Notes: a model not told the origin generated them from the sequence alone. A stretch of 64,000 nucleotides of DNA from Mycobacterium sp. (GCF_004298145.1 NZ_SCRH01000011.1:1-64000), one strand, 5' to 3'. Counted from the first letter of the stretch, positions 44,345 to 53,719 are shown. Program-made: numbers and translations.

Positions 44345-44965
44345 ATGTCTGTTGCTCAGCGCGAACGCGCCGCCCTCGTGGAGACCATGCGCGGCGTCGG
44401 TCCGGACGCACCCACGCTGTGCGAAGGCTGGACGACACGCGACCTGGCCGCCCACCTGGTGATCCGGGAGTATCGCCCCGATGCGGCCCCGGGCATCCTG
44501 ATCCCGCTCTTCGCCTCGCATACCGCCAGGGTGCAGAACCAGGTGAGCGAGCGGACCGAGTGGGACGAGCTGGTCGGCAAGGTCGCCGCCGGTCCACCGG
44601 TGTACTCGCCGCTCAAGCTGCTCGACCCGGTGGCCAACGTCGCCGAGATGTTCATCCACCACGAGGATGTGCGCCGCGCGCAGCCCGACTGGCAGCCGCG
44701 CGCGCTGGAGCCCGCCCTGAGCACGATGCTGCGCCGCACTCTGCCGCTGATGGCCCGGCTCACCCTCGCCAAGGCGCCCGGCCGGGTGGCGTTGCGCACC
44801 CCGCAGGGTAAGACGTTGCTCACCGCCGGTCGGGGTCCGGCGGTGACGGTGACCGGATCGCCCGAGGAACTGCTGCTGTTCTCCGTCGGGCGCGCGGCCC
44901 AGGTCGAATTCGACGGCGATGCCGCGGCGGTGCAGGCGGTTCGCGATGCGCCCAAGGGGCTCTAG
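44345..44965 (+). CDS. TIGR03085/mycothiol-dependent maleylpyruvate isomerase-like protein
   Basis: 206 residues of the DinB/MDMPI fold. The N-terminal metal-binding region has PTLCEGWTTRDLAAHLVIRE (His in the helix) and FIHHEDVRRA (two His), typical of TIGR03085 proteins that may bind a divalent metal and mycothiol. No reaction is established for the subgroup. It diverges from htpG with 103 bp between. The gene ends before a large intergenic palindrome. Confidence 0.7.
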   Translation: MSVAQRERAALVETMRGVGPDAPTLCEGWTTRDLAAHLVIREYRPDAAPGILIPLFASHTARVQNQVSERTEWDELVGKVAAGPPVYSPLKLLDPVANVAEMFIHHEDVRRAQPDWQPRALEPALSTMLRRTLPLMARLTLAKAPGRVALRTPQGKTLLTAGRGPAVTVTGSPEELLLFSVGRAAQVEFDGDAAAVQAVRDAPKGL

Positions 44966-45018
44966 CCCGCTCGTTGTCACGTGGGCCAGCTGGGCGCGGC
45001 CGTAACGTGGTCCGCGGC

Positions 45019-45066
45019 CGTAACGCCACGGCGAAAATTCCACGCGGATCTCGCCGTGGCGTTACG
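45019..45066. repeat. Intergenic palindromic repeat, family A, copy 1
   Basis: Perfect 16-bp arms: CGTAACGCCACGGCGA at 45019-45034 and its complement at 45051-45066. A 13-bp block (CGCGGCCGTAACG) at its left is tandemly duplicated at 44995-45007 and 45013-45025. It lies between two converging genes, so it can terminate both. A 48-bp relative is at 58799-58846. Confidence 0.7.
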
Positions 45067-45101
45067 AACGCGGGAGCGAGGGATACCCGGCCGGGCCCGA
45101 T

Positions 45102-46655
45102 TCACCCGAAAGCCTTGCGCAGGTCTTTCTTGATCACCTTGCCGAATTGATTACGCGGTAGCGTATCGACGACCACCAGATGCTCGGGGTGCTTGTAACG
45201 GCTCAGACCCCGTGATTGGCAGTGTCGCACAAGGGATTCCAGCGATACACCATCGGCCGCTGCGGGCACCACCACGGCACAGACGCGTTCACCGGTGCGC
45301 GGGTCGGGGATCCCGATGACGGCGACGTCGGCGACGGCGGGATGGGTGGCGAGCGTATTTTCGATCTCGAGGGCGGAGATGTTCTCCGCGTTGCGGATGA
45401 TCGCGTCTTTGGTGCGACCCGTGACACGGACATTGCCGTCCGCATCGATCAGGCCGAGATCGCCTGTGCGCAGCCAGCCGTCGCCGTCGAACGCATCGGC
45501 GTCAAGGGCCGGATCGGCATAGCCGAGGAAACATTGGCGCCCCTTGAGTCGCAGCTCCCCCTCCTGTCCGGCGGCCAGTTCGACGCCCCGGCCATCGACC
45601 ACACGGACCTTGACCCCGGGCACCGGCGGGCCGACGGTATGGTCGAGCACCTCCGGTGGTGCGGTCAGTGAAGGCGAGGTCGCGCAGGGAAACTCGGTCA
45701 TCCCCCACGCGTTGGCGATCCCGGCCACGCCGAAGGTTTCGCGGACGTGACGTCCCAATTCGGCGGTGATGGGTGCGCCTCCAGCCAGACAGCCCCGCAC
45801 CGATGAGAACAACCGCCGATCACCGTGGGCCCGTTGGGCTTCGAGGAATGCCACGAAGAACGGGGTCGCGGTGCCCAGGAACGTCGGATTGTGGGCGGCG
45901 ATGGCCAGCGGCGTCGTGACCGGATCGAACGTCTCGAACAGTGCGAGCCGCATGCCGGTCAGCAATGCGGTGGCCAGCATCGCGGCCCCGCCGATGTGAG
46001 CGATGGGGAAGGCGACGGGGTCCACGTCGCTGCTCGTGGCCCCCACCATGCCCACCACTCCCGCCGAGCCGGCGATGACCGAGGTGTCCGTATGGCGGAT
46101 CCCTTTGGGGGCCGCGGTGGTCCCGGAGGAGTAGTACACCCAGCGGGCGTCGTCGGCCGATGTCGGGGGTTCGGGGAGGGGACCGGGGTCGGCGCGGGGC
46201 AGCCGCAGCTCACCGGCCGGGGGTGTTGCCAGATCGAGGGTGATGACCTGAAAACCTTTGTCCCGCGCCAGCTCACGAGCCAGCCCGCCGTGATCGAAAC
46301 CGCGCCAAACCTCCGGCACCACAAAGAATTCGGTGTTCAACTGGCCGGTGATGAAACCAAGCTCGCTTTCCCGAAGCAACGGGATGATCGGATTTTGCAC
46401 CGCGCCGAGTCGGGCCAGTGCGGCCATCACCACCATGGTTTCCAGCATGGTGGGCAGCTGCCAGGACACCACAGTGCCCGCGCGGACTCCTCGTTCGGCG
46501 AGCGCGGCAGCGGTTGCGGACGCGGCATCGTAAAACTGACGTGCGGTCAGGCTGCGACCGTGCTCGTCGGCGAGAAGCGGCCGGGTCGATTCCCGCTGCG
46601 CCGCATCGGCAATCAGCGTCCAGAAGGTGACCGCACCGCCCCCCACCGACGTCAC
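45102..46655 (-). CDS. Acyl-CoA synthetase (class I adenylate-forming)
   Basis: A 517-residue ligase. The ATP-binding P-loop is VYYSSGTTAAPKGI, the A5 motif NAWGMTEFP, the hinge GWLRTGDLG, and the A10 lysine is in RNQFGKVIKKDL. It activates a carboxylic acid to acyl-AMP and then acyl-CoA. The GTG start overlaps the stop of the thioesterase upstream (GTGA), so a CoA ligase and a CoA-thioesterase are co-translated; such pairs may balance acyl-CoA pools. The acid specificity is unknown (FadD-like). Confidence 0.85.
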   Translation of the reverse strand: MTSVGGGAVTFWTLIADAAQRESTRPLLADEHGRSLTARQFYDAASATAAALAERGVRAGTVVSWQLPTMLETMVVMAALARLGAVQNPIIPLLRESELGFITGQLNTEFFVVPEVWRGFDHGGLARELARDKGFQVITLDLATPPAGELRLPRADPGPLPEPPTSADDARWVYYSSGTTAAPKGIRHTDTSVIAGSAGVVGMVGATSSDVDPVAFPIAHIGGAAMLATALLTGMRLALFETFDPVTTPLAIAAHNPTFLGTATPFFVAFLEAQRAHGDRRLFSSVRGCLAGGAPITAELGRHVRETFGVAGIANAWGMTEFPCATSPSLTAPPEVLDHTVGPPVPGVKVRVVDGRGVELAAGQEGELRLKGRQCFLGYADPALDADAFDGDGWLRTGDLGLIDADGNVRVTGRTKDAIIRNAENISALEIENTLATHPAVADVAVIGIPDPRTGERVCAVVVPAAADGVSLESLVRHCQSRGLSRYKHPEHLVVVDTLPRNQFGKVIKKDLRKAFG

Positions 46656-47494
46656 CCGGCTGACGGATCAGTGGAGGGTGGACGAAATCCCGAGTGCGCG
46701 ACGGCGACCGACACGCCGGTGCCGATCGGGCCCTTCTCGTCGACCAGGACCGCCGAGCCGCTGGCCACCCCGTCGTGGCTGTGCTGAGTGAGGGAGGCAA
46801 GCCCGATATACGCGCCCTCGGGCAGCCGGGTCAGCGTAAGCGTGTAGTCGACATTGATGAACTCCAGGGAGTTGGTGCCCCAGTTGGCAATCGAGGCCGT
46901 GATGTCGCCGGCCATCGCCGCGCGGGTGAAGGCGGTGAGCGGTTGGTCGTCGATCAACGGGCGATTCTCGTGTAACCACGTGTATTTCGGGCCCTCGGTC
47001 TGGGGCCAGTCCGGATCGGGGTTCTGCACCTCCGAACCCCAGCCGTAGGTTCGCATGAAAAGCGTCGGGTACGACTGGCCCAGCGGTAGCGGCGGCATCT
47101 GCACCGGTGGCGACCAGATTTGTCCGTCGGGCTGCGGGCCGCGCCGCAAGAACAGTGCGCTGGCCTGTGCCACGGGGGCGCCCTCCTGGGTGATGACGGC
47201 CTCGACCAGCCGTAATCGCCGACGGTCCTGGCGCACCTCGGTGTGCACCTCGAGTGGTTTTAGCGCCGTCGGCCGGGGCAGGTCGACCGTTAACCGCGCC
47301 GGTTGCAGGTGCGCGTCTGGAGCGGCCCGCTCGACCGCCCACGCCAGGAGACCGCCGACAACGTGGCCGCTCAGCGAGGGGCCCCACCCGCCGCGCGCGA
47401 TTTCGGTTGGTACAAAGTACTTTTCGTCGCGCACAAAGTACGGCACCGGTTGCGCCGATTGAGCTTCATCCGGCACGATATTGGGCTCGGCCAC
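46652..47494 (-). CDS. Acyl-CoA thioesterase (double hot-dog)
   Basis: A 280-residue TesB-like protein with two hot-dog halves. GHVVGGLLAWAVERA (helix of the first half, about 43-57), RLTVDLPRPTALKPLEV and LEFINVDYTLTLTRLPEG (core strands) support this. It would hydrolyse an acyl-CoA thioester. It is the first gene of a leftward operon with the acyl-CoA synthetase (4-bp overlap). Confidence 0.75.
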   Translation of the reverse strand: MAEPNIVPDEAQSAQPVPYFVRDEKYFVPTEIARGGWGPSLSGHVVGGLLAWAVERAAPDAHLQPARLTVDLPRPTALKPLEVHTEVRQDRRRLRLVEAVITQEGAPVAQASALFLRRGPQPDGQIWSPPVQMPPLPLGQSYPTLFMRTYGWGSEVQNPDPDWPQTEGPKYTWLHENRPLIDDQPLTAFTRAAMAGDITASIANWGTNSLEFINVDYTLTLTRLPEGAYIGLASLTQHSHDGVASGSAVLVDEKGPIGTGVSVAVAHSGFRPPSTDPSAG

Positions 47495-47594
47495 TGCATG
47501 ACCCTTCGCGTGATGGGATTGCGGACCTCTGCCGAGACCCGCAACCGTGAATGTTACAGTTGCGCTTCCAGTCGCTGGATGCGCACCGCGCCGA

Positions 47595-48308
47595 TCAGCC
47601 GATTGCCGCGCCCACCAAGTGACCGATCACGTAGGTGACCGTCAACGCGAGGCTGCCCCCAAGGACGTTGCGGAGCACGGCGCGCAGCTTTGGCGCCCCA
47701 CCCAAACCGGCCGAGACCGCTCCGGTGATCACCAACGCCAGGAGCACCGTCGCCACGGTGACGGGGATTCTCCACGTCGTCGGCGGGGCCAAGATGGCGA
47801 TCAACGGCAACAGGGCGCCGATCGCAAACGACAGCGCCGACGACGATGCCGCCTGCCACGGACTGGTCAGCTCCTCGGGATTGATGCCGAGTTCGACCTC
47901 AGCATGGGCCAGCAACGGATTCTGATCGGTGAGTTCCTCCGCAACGGTGCGCGCGGTGGCCGCCGTCAGGCCTTTCGCTTCGTAGAGGGTGGCGAGCTCG
48001 TCCAGTTCGGCGGCCGGATCGTCGCGCAATTCGTGGCGCTCCTGGCGCAGCAGCGCCTTCTCGGTGTCGCGCTGGGTGCTGACGGATACGTATTCGCCCA
48101 GCGCCATCGACACCGCGCCGGCGACCAGTCCGGCGCTCCCGGCGGTCAAGATCGGAGCTCGCAGGGTCGTCGCCGCCGCGACTCCCACGACGATGCCCGC
48201 GGTGGAGACGATTCCGTCGTTGGCGCCCAGCACACCCGCACGCAGCCAGTTCAACTTCGACGACACCGACCCGACATGCGGTTCGGCCGGATGTGACCTG
48301 CTCGACAC
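47595..48308 (-). CDS. VIT/CCC1-family metal transporter
   Basis: A 237-residue membrane protein. NWLRAGVLGANDGIVSTAGI (TM1 signature, Asp in the ion path) and AGAVSMALGEYVSVSTQRD (TM2) define the vacuolar iron transporter family, followed by a charged linker (about 80-150) and three more segments. These export Fe2+ or Mn2+ from the cytosol. The start is 248 bp from the divergent small membrane gene, whose promoter holds a DosR-box-like site; both genes could be hypoxia-regulated. Confidence 0.85.
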   Translation of the reverse strand: MSSRSHPAEPHVGSVSSKLNWLRAGVLGANDGIVSTAGIVVGVAAATTLRAPILTAGSAGLVAGAVSMALGEYVSVSTQRDTEKALLRQERHELRDDPAAELDELATLYEAKGLTAATARTVAEELTDQNPLLAHAEVELGINPEELTSPWQAASSSALSFAIGALLPLIAILAPPTTWRIPVTVATVLLALVITGAVSAGLGGAPKLRAVLRNVLGGSLALTVTYVIGHLVGAAIG

Positions 48309-48408
48309 GGCGGCAACGATATAGAGGAAAGCCCCGCCCGACCAGCCAACCTAGCCTTGCCAAACCCGCGCGGGCACCCCCGTGTGCCTGCTGGGGCCAT
48401 TGTGGCTG

Positions 48409-48427
48409 GTAGGACTTTTGACCCCTG
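48409..48427. promoter_or_regulatory. DosR-box-like site
   Basis: The core AGGACTTTTGACCCC (48411-48425) matches the DosR consensus GGGACTTNNGNCCC closely. A weaker second match, GGGCCTTTACGCC, follows about 20 bp on. They lie 130-150 bp upstream of the small membrane gene at 48557 and about 100 bp from the VIT start. DosR controls the hypoxia response in mycobacteria; the assignment is by pattern only. Confidence 0.5.
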
Positions 48428-48556
48428 TGCGGTGGGCCTTTACGCCATGCCACAGGTGTCGCACGGCCCTCGCTTGAAGAGTCTCGATCAGGAAACATCG
48501 AGGTCACGGTTCGGTTGTTCCGACCGCCCACCGCTTGTGACCGAAGAGGAGACACG

Positions 48557-48904
48557 ATGCCCACGCCCGGTATGGCGCCCCACCAGCGGGCCGCACGCGT
48601 GACCCCCCTCTACGCCGCAGCGCTGATCGTTACCGCCGTATCCGGACTCTGCGCACTCTTCGCGCTGGCCGCCGGCTCGCCGCTGCAATTCGGTGTCGCC
48701 CTGGCGATGCTCGGCGGAGGCTGGATCGCCGCCGACTTTCTCGACCGAACTGTTGAGCGCACGCATGAGCGGGCCGCCCCCCACACCGGGGTCAAGGCTC
48801 CCCCGCCGCTTGCCGGCTCTTGCCCCTGCCGCGTCGTGTATGTCGGTCGCCGCGAACAGGTTTCGCTAGCCCCGCCACGCGCCACGACCCGCGTGGCCGC
48901 CTGA
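48557..48904 (+). CDS. Small two-span membrane protein
   Basis: 115 residues with two hydrophobic segments (PLYAAALIVTAVSGLCALFA and FGVALAMLGGGWIAADF) forming a hairpin, then a His/Cys-containing tail (ERTHERAAPH, GSCPCRVVYVG). The ATG has GAAGAGGAG just before it. The DosR-box-like sites upstream suggest a hypoxia-induced membrane protein. I do not recognise the family. The tail CPC could bind metal or a thiol partner. Confidence 0.6.
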   Translation: MPTPGMAPHQRAARVTPLYAAALIVTAVSGLCALFALAAGSPLQFGVALAMLGGGWIAADFLDRTVERTHERAAPHTGVKAPPPLAGSCPCRVVYVGRREQVSLAPPRATTRVAA

Positions 48905-48906
48905 AC

Positions 48907-49542
48907 TCAGCCTTTGGTGCCGACGGTTAACAGGTCGGACACGAGGCGCGTCCAGACCGGCCGCGGGATCCGGTGCTGATCGCTGATCACGAACCCGGCG
49001 TTTTCGAAAAGTGCCCGCATCTCGGGCGCCGACGCGTTGTGTTGCGGCTTCCACCGACTCTGCGCAGACGACTGCAGCAGCGGTTGCCGCGTGCTCAAGG
49101 CCGAGACGGCGACCAGCCCGCCGGGCGCCAGTACCCGATGGAATTCGCGCAACGCCGCCGGCTGGTCGAAGAAGTGAAACGCCGAGGTCGTCACGACGGC
49201 ATCGAGCGCGCCGTCGTCGAAGGGAAGCTGTTCGGCCGGGGCGCGCAACCACTGCACCCGATCCGATCTGGCCCGGGCCTGGTTGAGCATGCCGTCGGAC
49301 ATGTCGACACCGTAGATCTCGTCGGGATTCAGTTCGCGCTGGATCCGGTCACTGAGAATCCCTGTGCCGCAGGCGATATCGACGACCTTTCGCGCCCCAT
49401 GGTTGCGCAGCTGGGCGATCACCTCGTTGTGCGGAGGTCGGTACACCCACTGCTGCAGGAACGGCAGATCGTAAGCGGGCGCCAAAAAGCTCCACACCCG
49501 CGTGACGGCTTCGTTGAGCCCCCGGCGCTGCGGTGCGGTCAC
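48907..49542 (-). CDS. Class I SAM-dependent methyltransferase
   Basis: 211 residues. SAM-binding motif I is [18 protein letters not shown] is the acidic loop; [20 protein letters not shown] and [11 protein letters not shown] complete the UbiE/BioC-type fold. The acceptor is unknown. It overlaps the end of the upstream methyltransferase by 4 bp, so both belong to a leftward operon. It converges with the small membrane protein, leaving two bases between stops. Confidence 0.75.
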   Translation of the reverse strand: MTAPQRRGLNEAVTRVWSFLAPAYDLPFLQQWVYRPPHNEVIAQLRNHGARKVVDIACGTGILSDRIQRELNPDEIYGVDMSDGMLNQARARSDRVQWLRAPAEQLPFDDGALDAVVTTSAFHFFDQPAALREFHRVLAPGGLVAVSALSTRQPLLQSSAQSRWKPQHNASAPEMRALFENAGFVISDQHRIPRPVWTRLVSDLLTVGTKG

Positions 49543-50471
49543 TTGGCCAGCACCGAGCTGTAGTAGATGGTGTCGGCCACCGACACGGAGTCGTTGGTCT
49601 GCGGAATCGAATCAAGGCCGGCGTCGGCCAGCAGCTGACTCATCTGGATGCCGACCGAATGCCAGCCCAGGTCGTCCAGGTATACGGCGACATCGTTGCG
49701 CGCGCCCTGGTAGCCGAGATCGCCGAATTCCAGGTCCAAGCCATGCTCACGCCATTTCGCGGTGGCCCTGCGCATCATCTCCTGCGCTTTCTCGGTGTCT
49801 ACCTCTGACATATCCGGAATAGCTTCGCACGCCAGTCGGCTGCCGTCAGGGCTGAGCGCGGTGATGTTGTCCAACAGGCGGTCCTGCGCGTCCGGCGGCA
49901 GATAACCGAAGAGTCCCTCCGCGATCCATGCCGTGGGCCGGCTCTTGTCGAAGCCCCCGTCCACCAAGGCTTTTGGCCAGTCGTCACGCAGATCGACGGC
50001 GACCGTGCGCAGCTCGGCCTGTGGGGTAGCGCCCAGGGCGGCCAGCGCGGTGGCCTTGAATTCGATCACCTGCGGCTGGTCGATCTCGAACACCCTCATA
50101 TCGGCGGGCCAGGCCAACCGGTAGGCGCGCGCATCGAGCCCAGAGGCCAAAATCACGGCCTGCCGGATCCCTGCCTGCGTCGCGGCGTGGAAGAAGGAGT
50201 CGAAGAAGCGGGTCCGGGCGGCCATCGCCGCGGGCATGTGTTCGAGTTTCCAGCCGGATTCGTGGTCGTCGACATCGGCGGCGACCACGTCGCCGGTGAC
50301 CCAGCGCGTGAAAAAGTCCACGCCCACGGCACGAACCAGCGGCTCGGCGAAGCGGTCCTCAATCAGCGGGTTGTCGGCGTTGGTTGCGATCGCCCGCGCG
50401 GCTGCGACCATCGTGGCGGTCGCGCCCACACTGGTCGCCAGATCCCAGGTGTCGTTGTCTGTGCGTGGCAT
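49539..50471 (-). CDS. TIGR00027-family SAM-dependent methyltransferase
   Basis: A 310-residue member of the leucine-carboxyl-methyltransferase-like family abundant in mycobacteria. Signatures are [17 protein letters not shown] (about 34-50), [16 protein letters not shown] (SAM site), [17 protein letters not shown] and [11 protein letters not shown]. Substrates are mostly unknown (O-methylation of lipids is suggested for some). It is the first gene of the two-gene methyltransferase operon, and ends with [12 protein letters not shown]. Confidence 0.85.
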   Translation of the reverse strand: MPRTDNDTWDLATSVGATATMVAAARAIATNADNPLIEDRFAEPLVRAVGVDFFTRWVTGDVVAADVDDHESGWKLEHMPAAMAARTRFFDSFFHAATQAGIRQAVILASGLDARAYRLAWPADMRVFEIDQPQVIEFKATALAALGATPQAELRTVAVDLRDDWPKALVDGGFDKSRPTAWIAEGLFGYLPPDAQDRLLDNITALSPDGSRLACEAIPDMSEVDTEKAQEMMRRATAKWREHGLDLEFGDLGYQGARNDVAVYLDDLGWHSVGIQMSQLLADAGLDSIPQTNDSVSVADTIYYSSVLAK

Positions 50472-50604
50472 GCGGCTGTTGTCCCCCTCGGAATCACCGG
50501 TTACTTAGCCGGTATAACGACTGGCGCGCGGGTGGAGTTCCCACGCGCCCACCGTCCGGCGTTTCGCCGCCCCGAGGGTTGCGTTGCCGCAGCCAGACGA
50601 TGTC

Positions 50605-50868
50605 TTAATGCGGTCCGGGGTGACCGGGCGCGCCCGGTCCGCCAGGTCCACCGGGGCCGCCAGGTCCACCCGGCCCGCCAGGTCCACCCGGTCCATTTGC
50701 GGCCGGGAGCAAGAACACGCATTCATTCAGATCGACGCTCCATCCCCAGCCCGGGGCGCAGTCACCGTCGGCGCGGCCGATCGCCGGCGTTTCGAGCACC
50801 GTCACCGGTAAGCCGGCCAACACGAGGGCGAACACGCCGACCATGTAGCGCCGCAGAGAATGTCTCAT
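50605..50868 (-). CDS. Secreted protein with collagen-like Gly-Gly-Pro tail
   Basis: 87 residues. The ATG at 50868 gives a signal peptide (RRYMVGVFALVLAGLPVTVL, cleavage near GRADG). The short mature domain has two cysteines (GDCAPGWGWSVDLNECVF) and then a tail of about six Gly-Gly-Pro units ending GAPGHPGPH. The tail is encoded by an 18-bp tandem repeat at about 50640-50694 and may vary in length between strains. It is exported; function unknown. Confidence 0.6.
   Translation of the reverse strand: MRHSLRRYMVGVFALVLAGLPVTVLETPAIGRADGDCAPGWGWSVDLNECVFLLPAANGPGGPGGPGGPGGPGGPGGPGAPGHPGPH
50640..50694. repeat. 18-bp tandem repeat encoding Gly-Gly-Pro units
   Basis: Three near-identical units built on GCCAGGTCCACCSGGNCC follow one another. 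They encode the collagen-like tail of the secreted protein. An in-frame period of 18 bp lets copies be lost or gained without frameshift. Confidence 0.55.
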
Positions 50869-51065
50869 CGCCGACCTCACTTTGTCTTCGGGCAGGGCGG
50901 GCGGTGATGGCTCGTCACGTCCGGCCAAACCCGCGCACATCATTGTGCGGCAATCGACGCGTTGGCGTGCCGAATTGGCGGGCTTGAATGTTGTTGACAG
51001 CTGGCGTCTTCAGTCGGTCATCAATTCGAAGACGAGATGAGCCGATCGGCCAGCGAGAACAGATA

Positions 51066-51149
51066 TCATGTTTCGTCGCAAGGAGATTCGACACCGATCA
51101 GGTGCGTCACCGTTCGGCCCGCGGTGGCGAGCGTGAGTGGGTTGGTCAT
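51066..51149 (-). pseudogene. Truncated STAS-domain (anti-sigma factor antagonist) gene
   Basis: An ATG overlaps the stop of the big RsbU-like gene (TGATG) and encodes only 27 residues, MTNPLTLATAGRTVTHLIGV, then ESPCDET. The first 19 resemble the opening strands of STAS anti-anti-sigma factors. No STAS remainder is found in any frame before the collagen-like gene. In M. tuberculosis the related Rv1364c carries its STAS domain in the same protein. I infer a deletion that removed most of a third regulator gene. Confidence 0.5.
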
Positions 51150-53719
51150 CAGGTGATCCTCGCGGATAGGTGAACCGTGGTTCCGTCGGGGGCGGGCCGG
51201 ATGTCGACATCGTGCATGAGGCTCCGCATGAGCGGGATGCCCCGGCCGCGACGAAGATGGGACGACGGCTGCGGAGCCTTCCACGAGCCGGTGTCCGTGA
51301 TCGTCAACTGCACCTCGTCGCCCACCGCGATCGCATCCAGGCGAATCAGGCCCTCCGGCCTGTGGCGGTGGCCGTGCTCGATGGCGTTGGCGACGGCTTC
51401 CCCGGCGGCGACCAGCACGTTCAGGGCCTGGTCGGGGGCCATCCGGACGCGGGTCAACCAATTACGCAAGGCGTTGCGGATAGGTGCGAGCTGGCTGACG
51501 TCGGCGGGAAAGCTCAGCTCCAACGGGGCCGGATGGCGGTAGAGCAGGAGAACGACGTCGTCCTGGTATCCACCGCGCGGCGCGACACGGGACATGACCT
51601 GGTTCGCCAAATCGCCCAGTCCCAACGCTCGGCCATCCCGTGCGACGCCGGCGACGCGGGAGATACCCCGATCCAGCGGGCTGCCGCGACGCTCGATCAG
51701 ACCGTCGGTGTAGAGCAGCAAGGTCGCGCGCGCCGGTATGGTCACCCGGGCTTCCGGACGCGCCCAGTCGCCCCGTATCCCCAGGGCGATGGCGTGACCG
51801 TCGTCGAGTATCTGGATGGTGCCGTCGCCGTGCACCAGAAGGGGTGGCGGGTGCCCCGCACTGGAGTAGACCAGTTCCCCGGTGTCGGGGGTGAGCACCG
51901 CGCAGACGGCGGTGGTGCATTGCGCGCCGGGCAGCCGTGCGGCGAAGCGATCCATCCCCGCGAGAGCTGCAGCGGGGCTTGGATTTTCGAACAACAGCGC
52001 ACGACAAGCGCTGCGCACCTGACCCATCACGGCGGCGGCAGCGAGGCCATGGCCGACACAGTCGCCGACGACCAACGCGATGCGTCCGTCCTCGAGATCG
52101 ACGATGTCGTACCAGTCACCGCCCACCTGCAGCGGCCGGGTGGCGGCCTGATAGCGCACCGCGAACCCGTTGGGCAGATCAGCCGGGCCGAGGATCGCGT
52201 GCTGCAGGGCCAGGGCGGTTTCGCGCTGCTGGTCGACTTGGTGCACCCGCTGCAGACCCTGACCGAGGCGCCCAGCCAGCACGGTGAGCAAGGTCTGGTC
52301 CTCCAGGGTGAACGGGCGTCGCTCGGTCAGGTCGATCCAGACGACGAGCACGCCCTCGGGGTGCTGCAGCGCGATGCCCGCCGTCCCCGGCTGCGGCGTG
52401 GTGGGTGTGAGGAAGTCGCCGTCGCGCAATGAGCCGAGCGCCCGTTGGGTAGAAGGCGGCAGGTCGGCCCACTCCGTGGGTTCGCCGACCGATACCACCT
52501 GTGGCGCGCCGAAGGCCGTCGCCGTCGGCGAGCTGCAGGTCGGGAAGGTGACGGCCAGAACACGGCGCGCCCGCCATCGCCTGCGCAATTCTTCCGCGGC
52601 GGCGTGTACCGCGTCATCGACAGTGTCGGCTTGGGCCAGTTCCTGGTTGAGCGCGTGCTCGCGGCCCGCCGCCAGCGCCAAAGCGATAGCGGCGTGCCGG
52701 GCGAAGTCACTGACGAGGTCGAGATAGTCGCTGCCGAAAGCGGGCCGGTGCGGGTCGCGTGCGACGGCGATGACACCCAGCACCACACCGTCGGCAATCA
52801 GCGGGATGACGATCGCCGGGCGTTCACCGACATCGGTGAACCCTTCGATCGGGTATTGGAAGGAATCGGTGATCAGCGGTAGACCACGGCGCGCGACACC
52901 GCCCGTGGTCGAGCCGTCCATCGGGACCTGCCGGCCAATCACCTCGGAGGAATACCGGCCCGCCGTCGCGGCGACCACCAGCGTGTCGACGTCGTCGGCG
53001 GGCGATTCCGGCTCCCGGGGGACCAGCAAGATCGCCTGCTCGGCGCCGGCCAACTCCAGCGCCCGGTTCACGATGAGCTGCAGTGGCCCCGTCTGCGGGT
53101 CGCCGGACAGCAGCGCGGTGGTGATCTCGCGGCTGGCCTTCATCCATTTGGCCGATTCACGCTCCCGCTCGAAGAGTCGCGCGTTGTCGATGGCGGCGGC
53201 GGCCGCCGTGGCCATCGCTCGGACGGCGCCCTCCTGCGAGTCGGTGAAGACTCGGCCGGGCCGGTCGTCGGCCAGGTAAAGGTTCCCGAAGTTGGCCGCC
53301 CGCACGGTGATCGGTATTCCGAGGAAGGCACGCATCGGCGGGTCGAGTGCGGACAGCCCGGCGGTCTGCGGATGGGCACTGAGATCGTCTACGCGCAGAC
53401 CATCGCCGACCGCAAGGTCGGCGAGCCGCCGCGCTGTGTCGGCGTCGATTCCCGCATGCACGAAAGAAATCAGGCTGCCGTCGGGTGCACGGATACCCAG
53501 AGCGGCGTAGCGAGCGCCGGTCAGTTCCATCGCCGCGTTGAGGACTCGATGCATCGTCACGTCCAGGTCCAGATCGGAGCCGATCTCGGCGATGACCCGC
53601 ACCAGTTGTTCCATCTGGTCGCGCGCTGCCTCCAACTCATCGAGCTGGTCGTGCATCTGGCTCACCAGTTCGCGCCGGCCCTGCCAGGTGGAGGCGGAGT
53701 CACCCCGGTCGCTGTCCAT
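51149..53719 (-). CDS. GAF-GAF-PP2C (RsbU-like) phosphatase with HATPase (RsbW-like) domain
   Basis: 856 residues from the ATG at 53719. An N-terminal coiled-coil (HDQLDELEAARDQMEQLVRV) leads to two GAF-type sensor domains (about 45-195 and 215-390), a linker domain with C-S-S-PTATAF, a SpoIIE/PP2C phosphatase (about 500-720: GGDWYDIVDLEDGRIALVVG; GHGLAAAAVM; YTDGLIERRGSPLD; GGYQDDVVLLL) and a C-terminal HATPase_c_2 (NVLVAAGEAVANAIEHGHRH). It should dephosphorylate an anti-anti-sigma factor and bind a sigma factor, as in the Rv1364c group, switching a stress response. The start could lie further upstream (frame open to 53854). Confidence 0.8.
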   Translation of the reverse strand: MDSDRGDSASTWQGRRELVSQMHDQLDELEAARDQMEQLVRVIAEIGSDLDLDVTMHRVLNAAMELTGARYAALGIRAPDGSLISFVHAGIDADTARRLADLAVGDGLRVDDLSAHPQTAGLSALDPPMRAFLGIPITVRAANFGNLYLADDRPGRVFTDSQEGAVRAMATAAAAAIDNARLFERERESAKWMKASREITTALLSGDPQTGPLQLIVNRALELAGAEQAILLVPREPESPADDVDTLVVAATAGRYSSEVIGRQVPMDGSTTGGVARRGLPLITDSFQYPIEGFTDVGERPAIVIPLIADGVVLGVIAVARDPHRPAFGSDYLDLVSDFARHAAIALALAAGREHALNQELAQADTVDDAVHAAAEELRRRWRARRVLAVTFPTCSSPTATAFGAPQVVSVGEPTEWADLPPSTQRALGSLRDGDFLTPTTPQPGTAGIALQHPEGVLVVWIDLTERRPFTLEDQTLLTVLAGRLGQGLQRVHQVDQQRETALALQHAILGPADLPNGFAVRYQAATRPLQVGGDWYDIVDLEDGRIALVVGDCVGHGLAAAAVMGQVRSACRALLFENPSPAAALAGMDRFAARLPGAQCTTAVCAVLTPDTGELVYSSAGHPPPLLVHGDGTIQILDDGHAIALGIRGDWARPEARVTIPARATLLLYTDGLIERRGSPLDRGISRVAGVARDGRALGLGDLANQVMSRVAPRGGYQDDVVLLLYRHPAPLELSFPADVSQLAPIRNALRNWLTRVRMAPDQALNVLVAAGEAVANAIEHGHRHRPEGLIRLDAIAVGDEVQLTITDTGSWKAPQPSSHLRRGRGIPLMRSLMHDVDIRPAPDGTTVHLSARIT

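Noticed and set aside
50640..50694. Possible CRISPR array
   Set aside because: The repeats are 18 bp, directly adjacent without spacers, and encode Gly-Gly-Pro codons of a protein.
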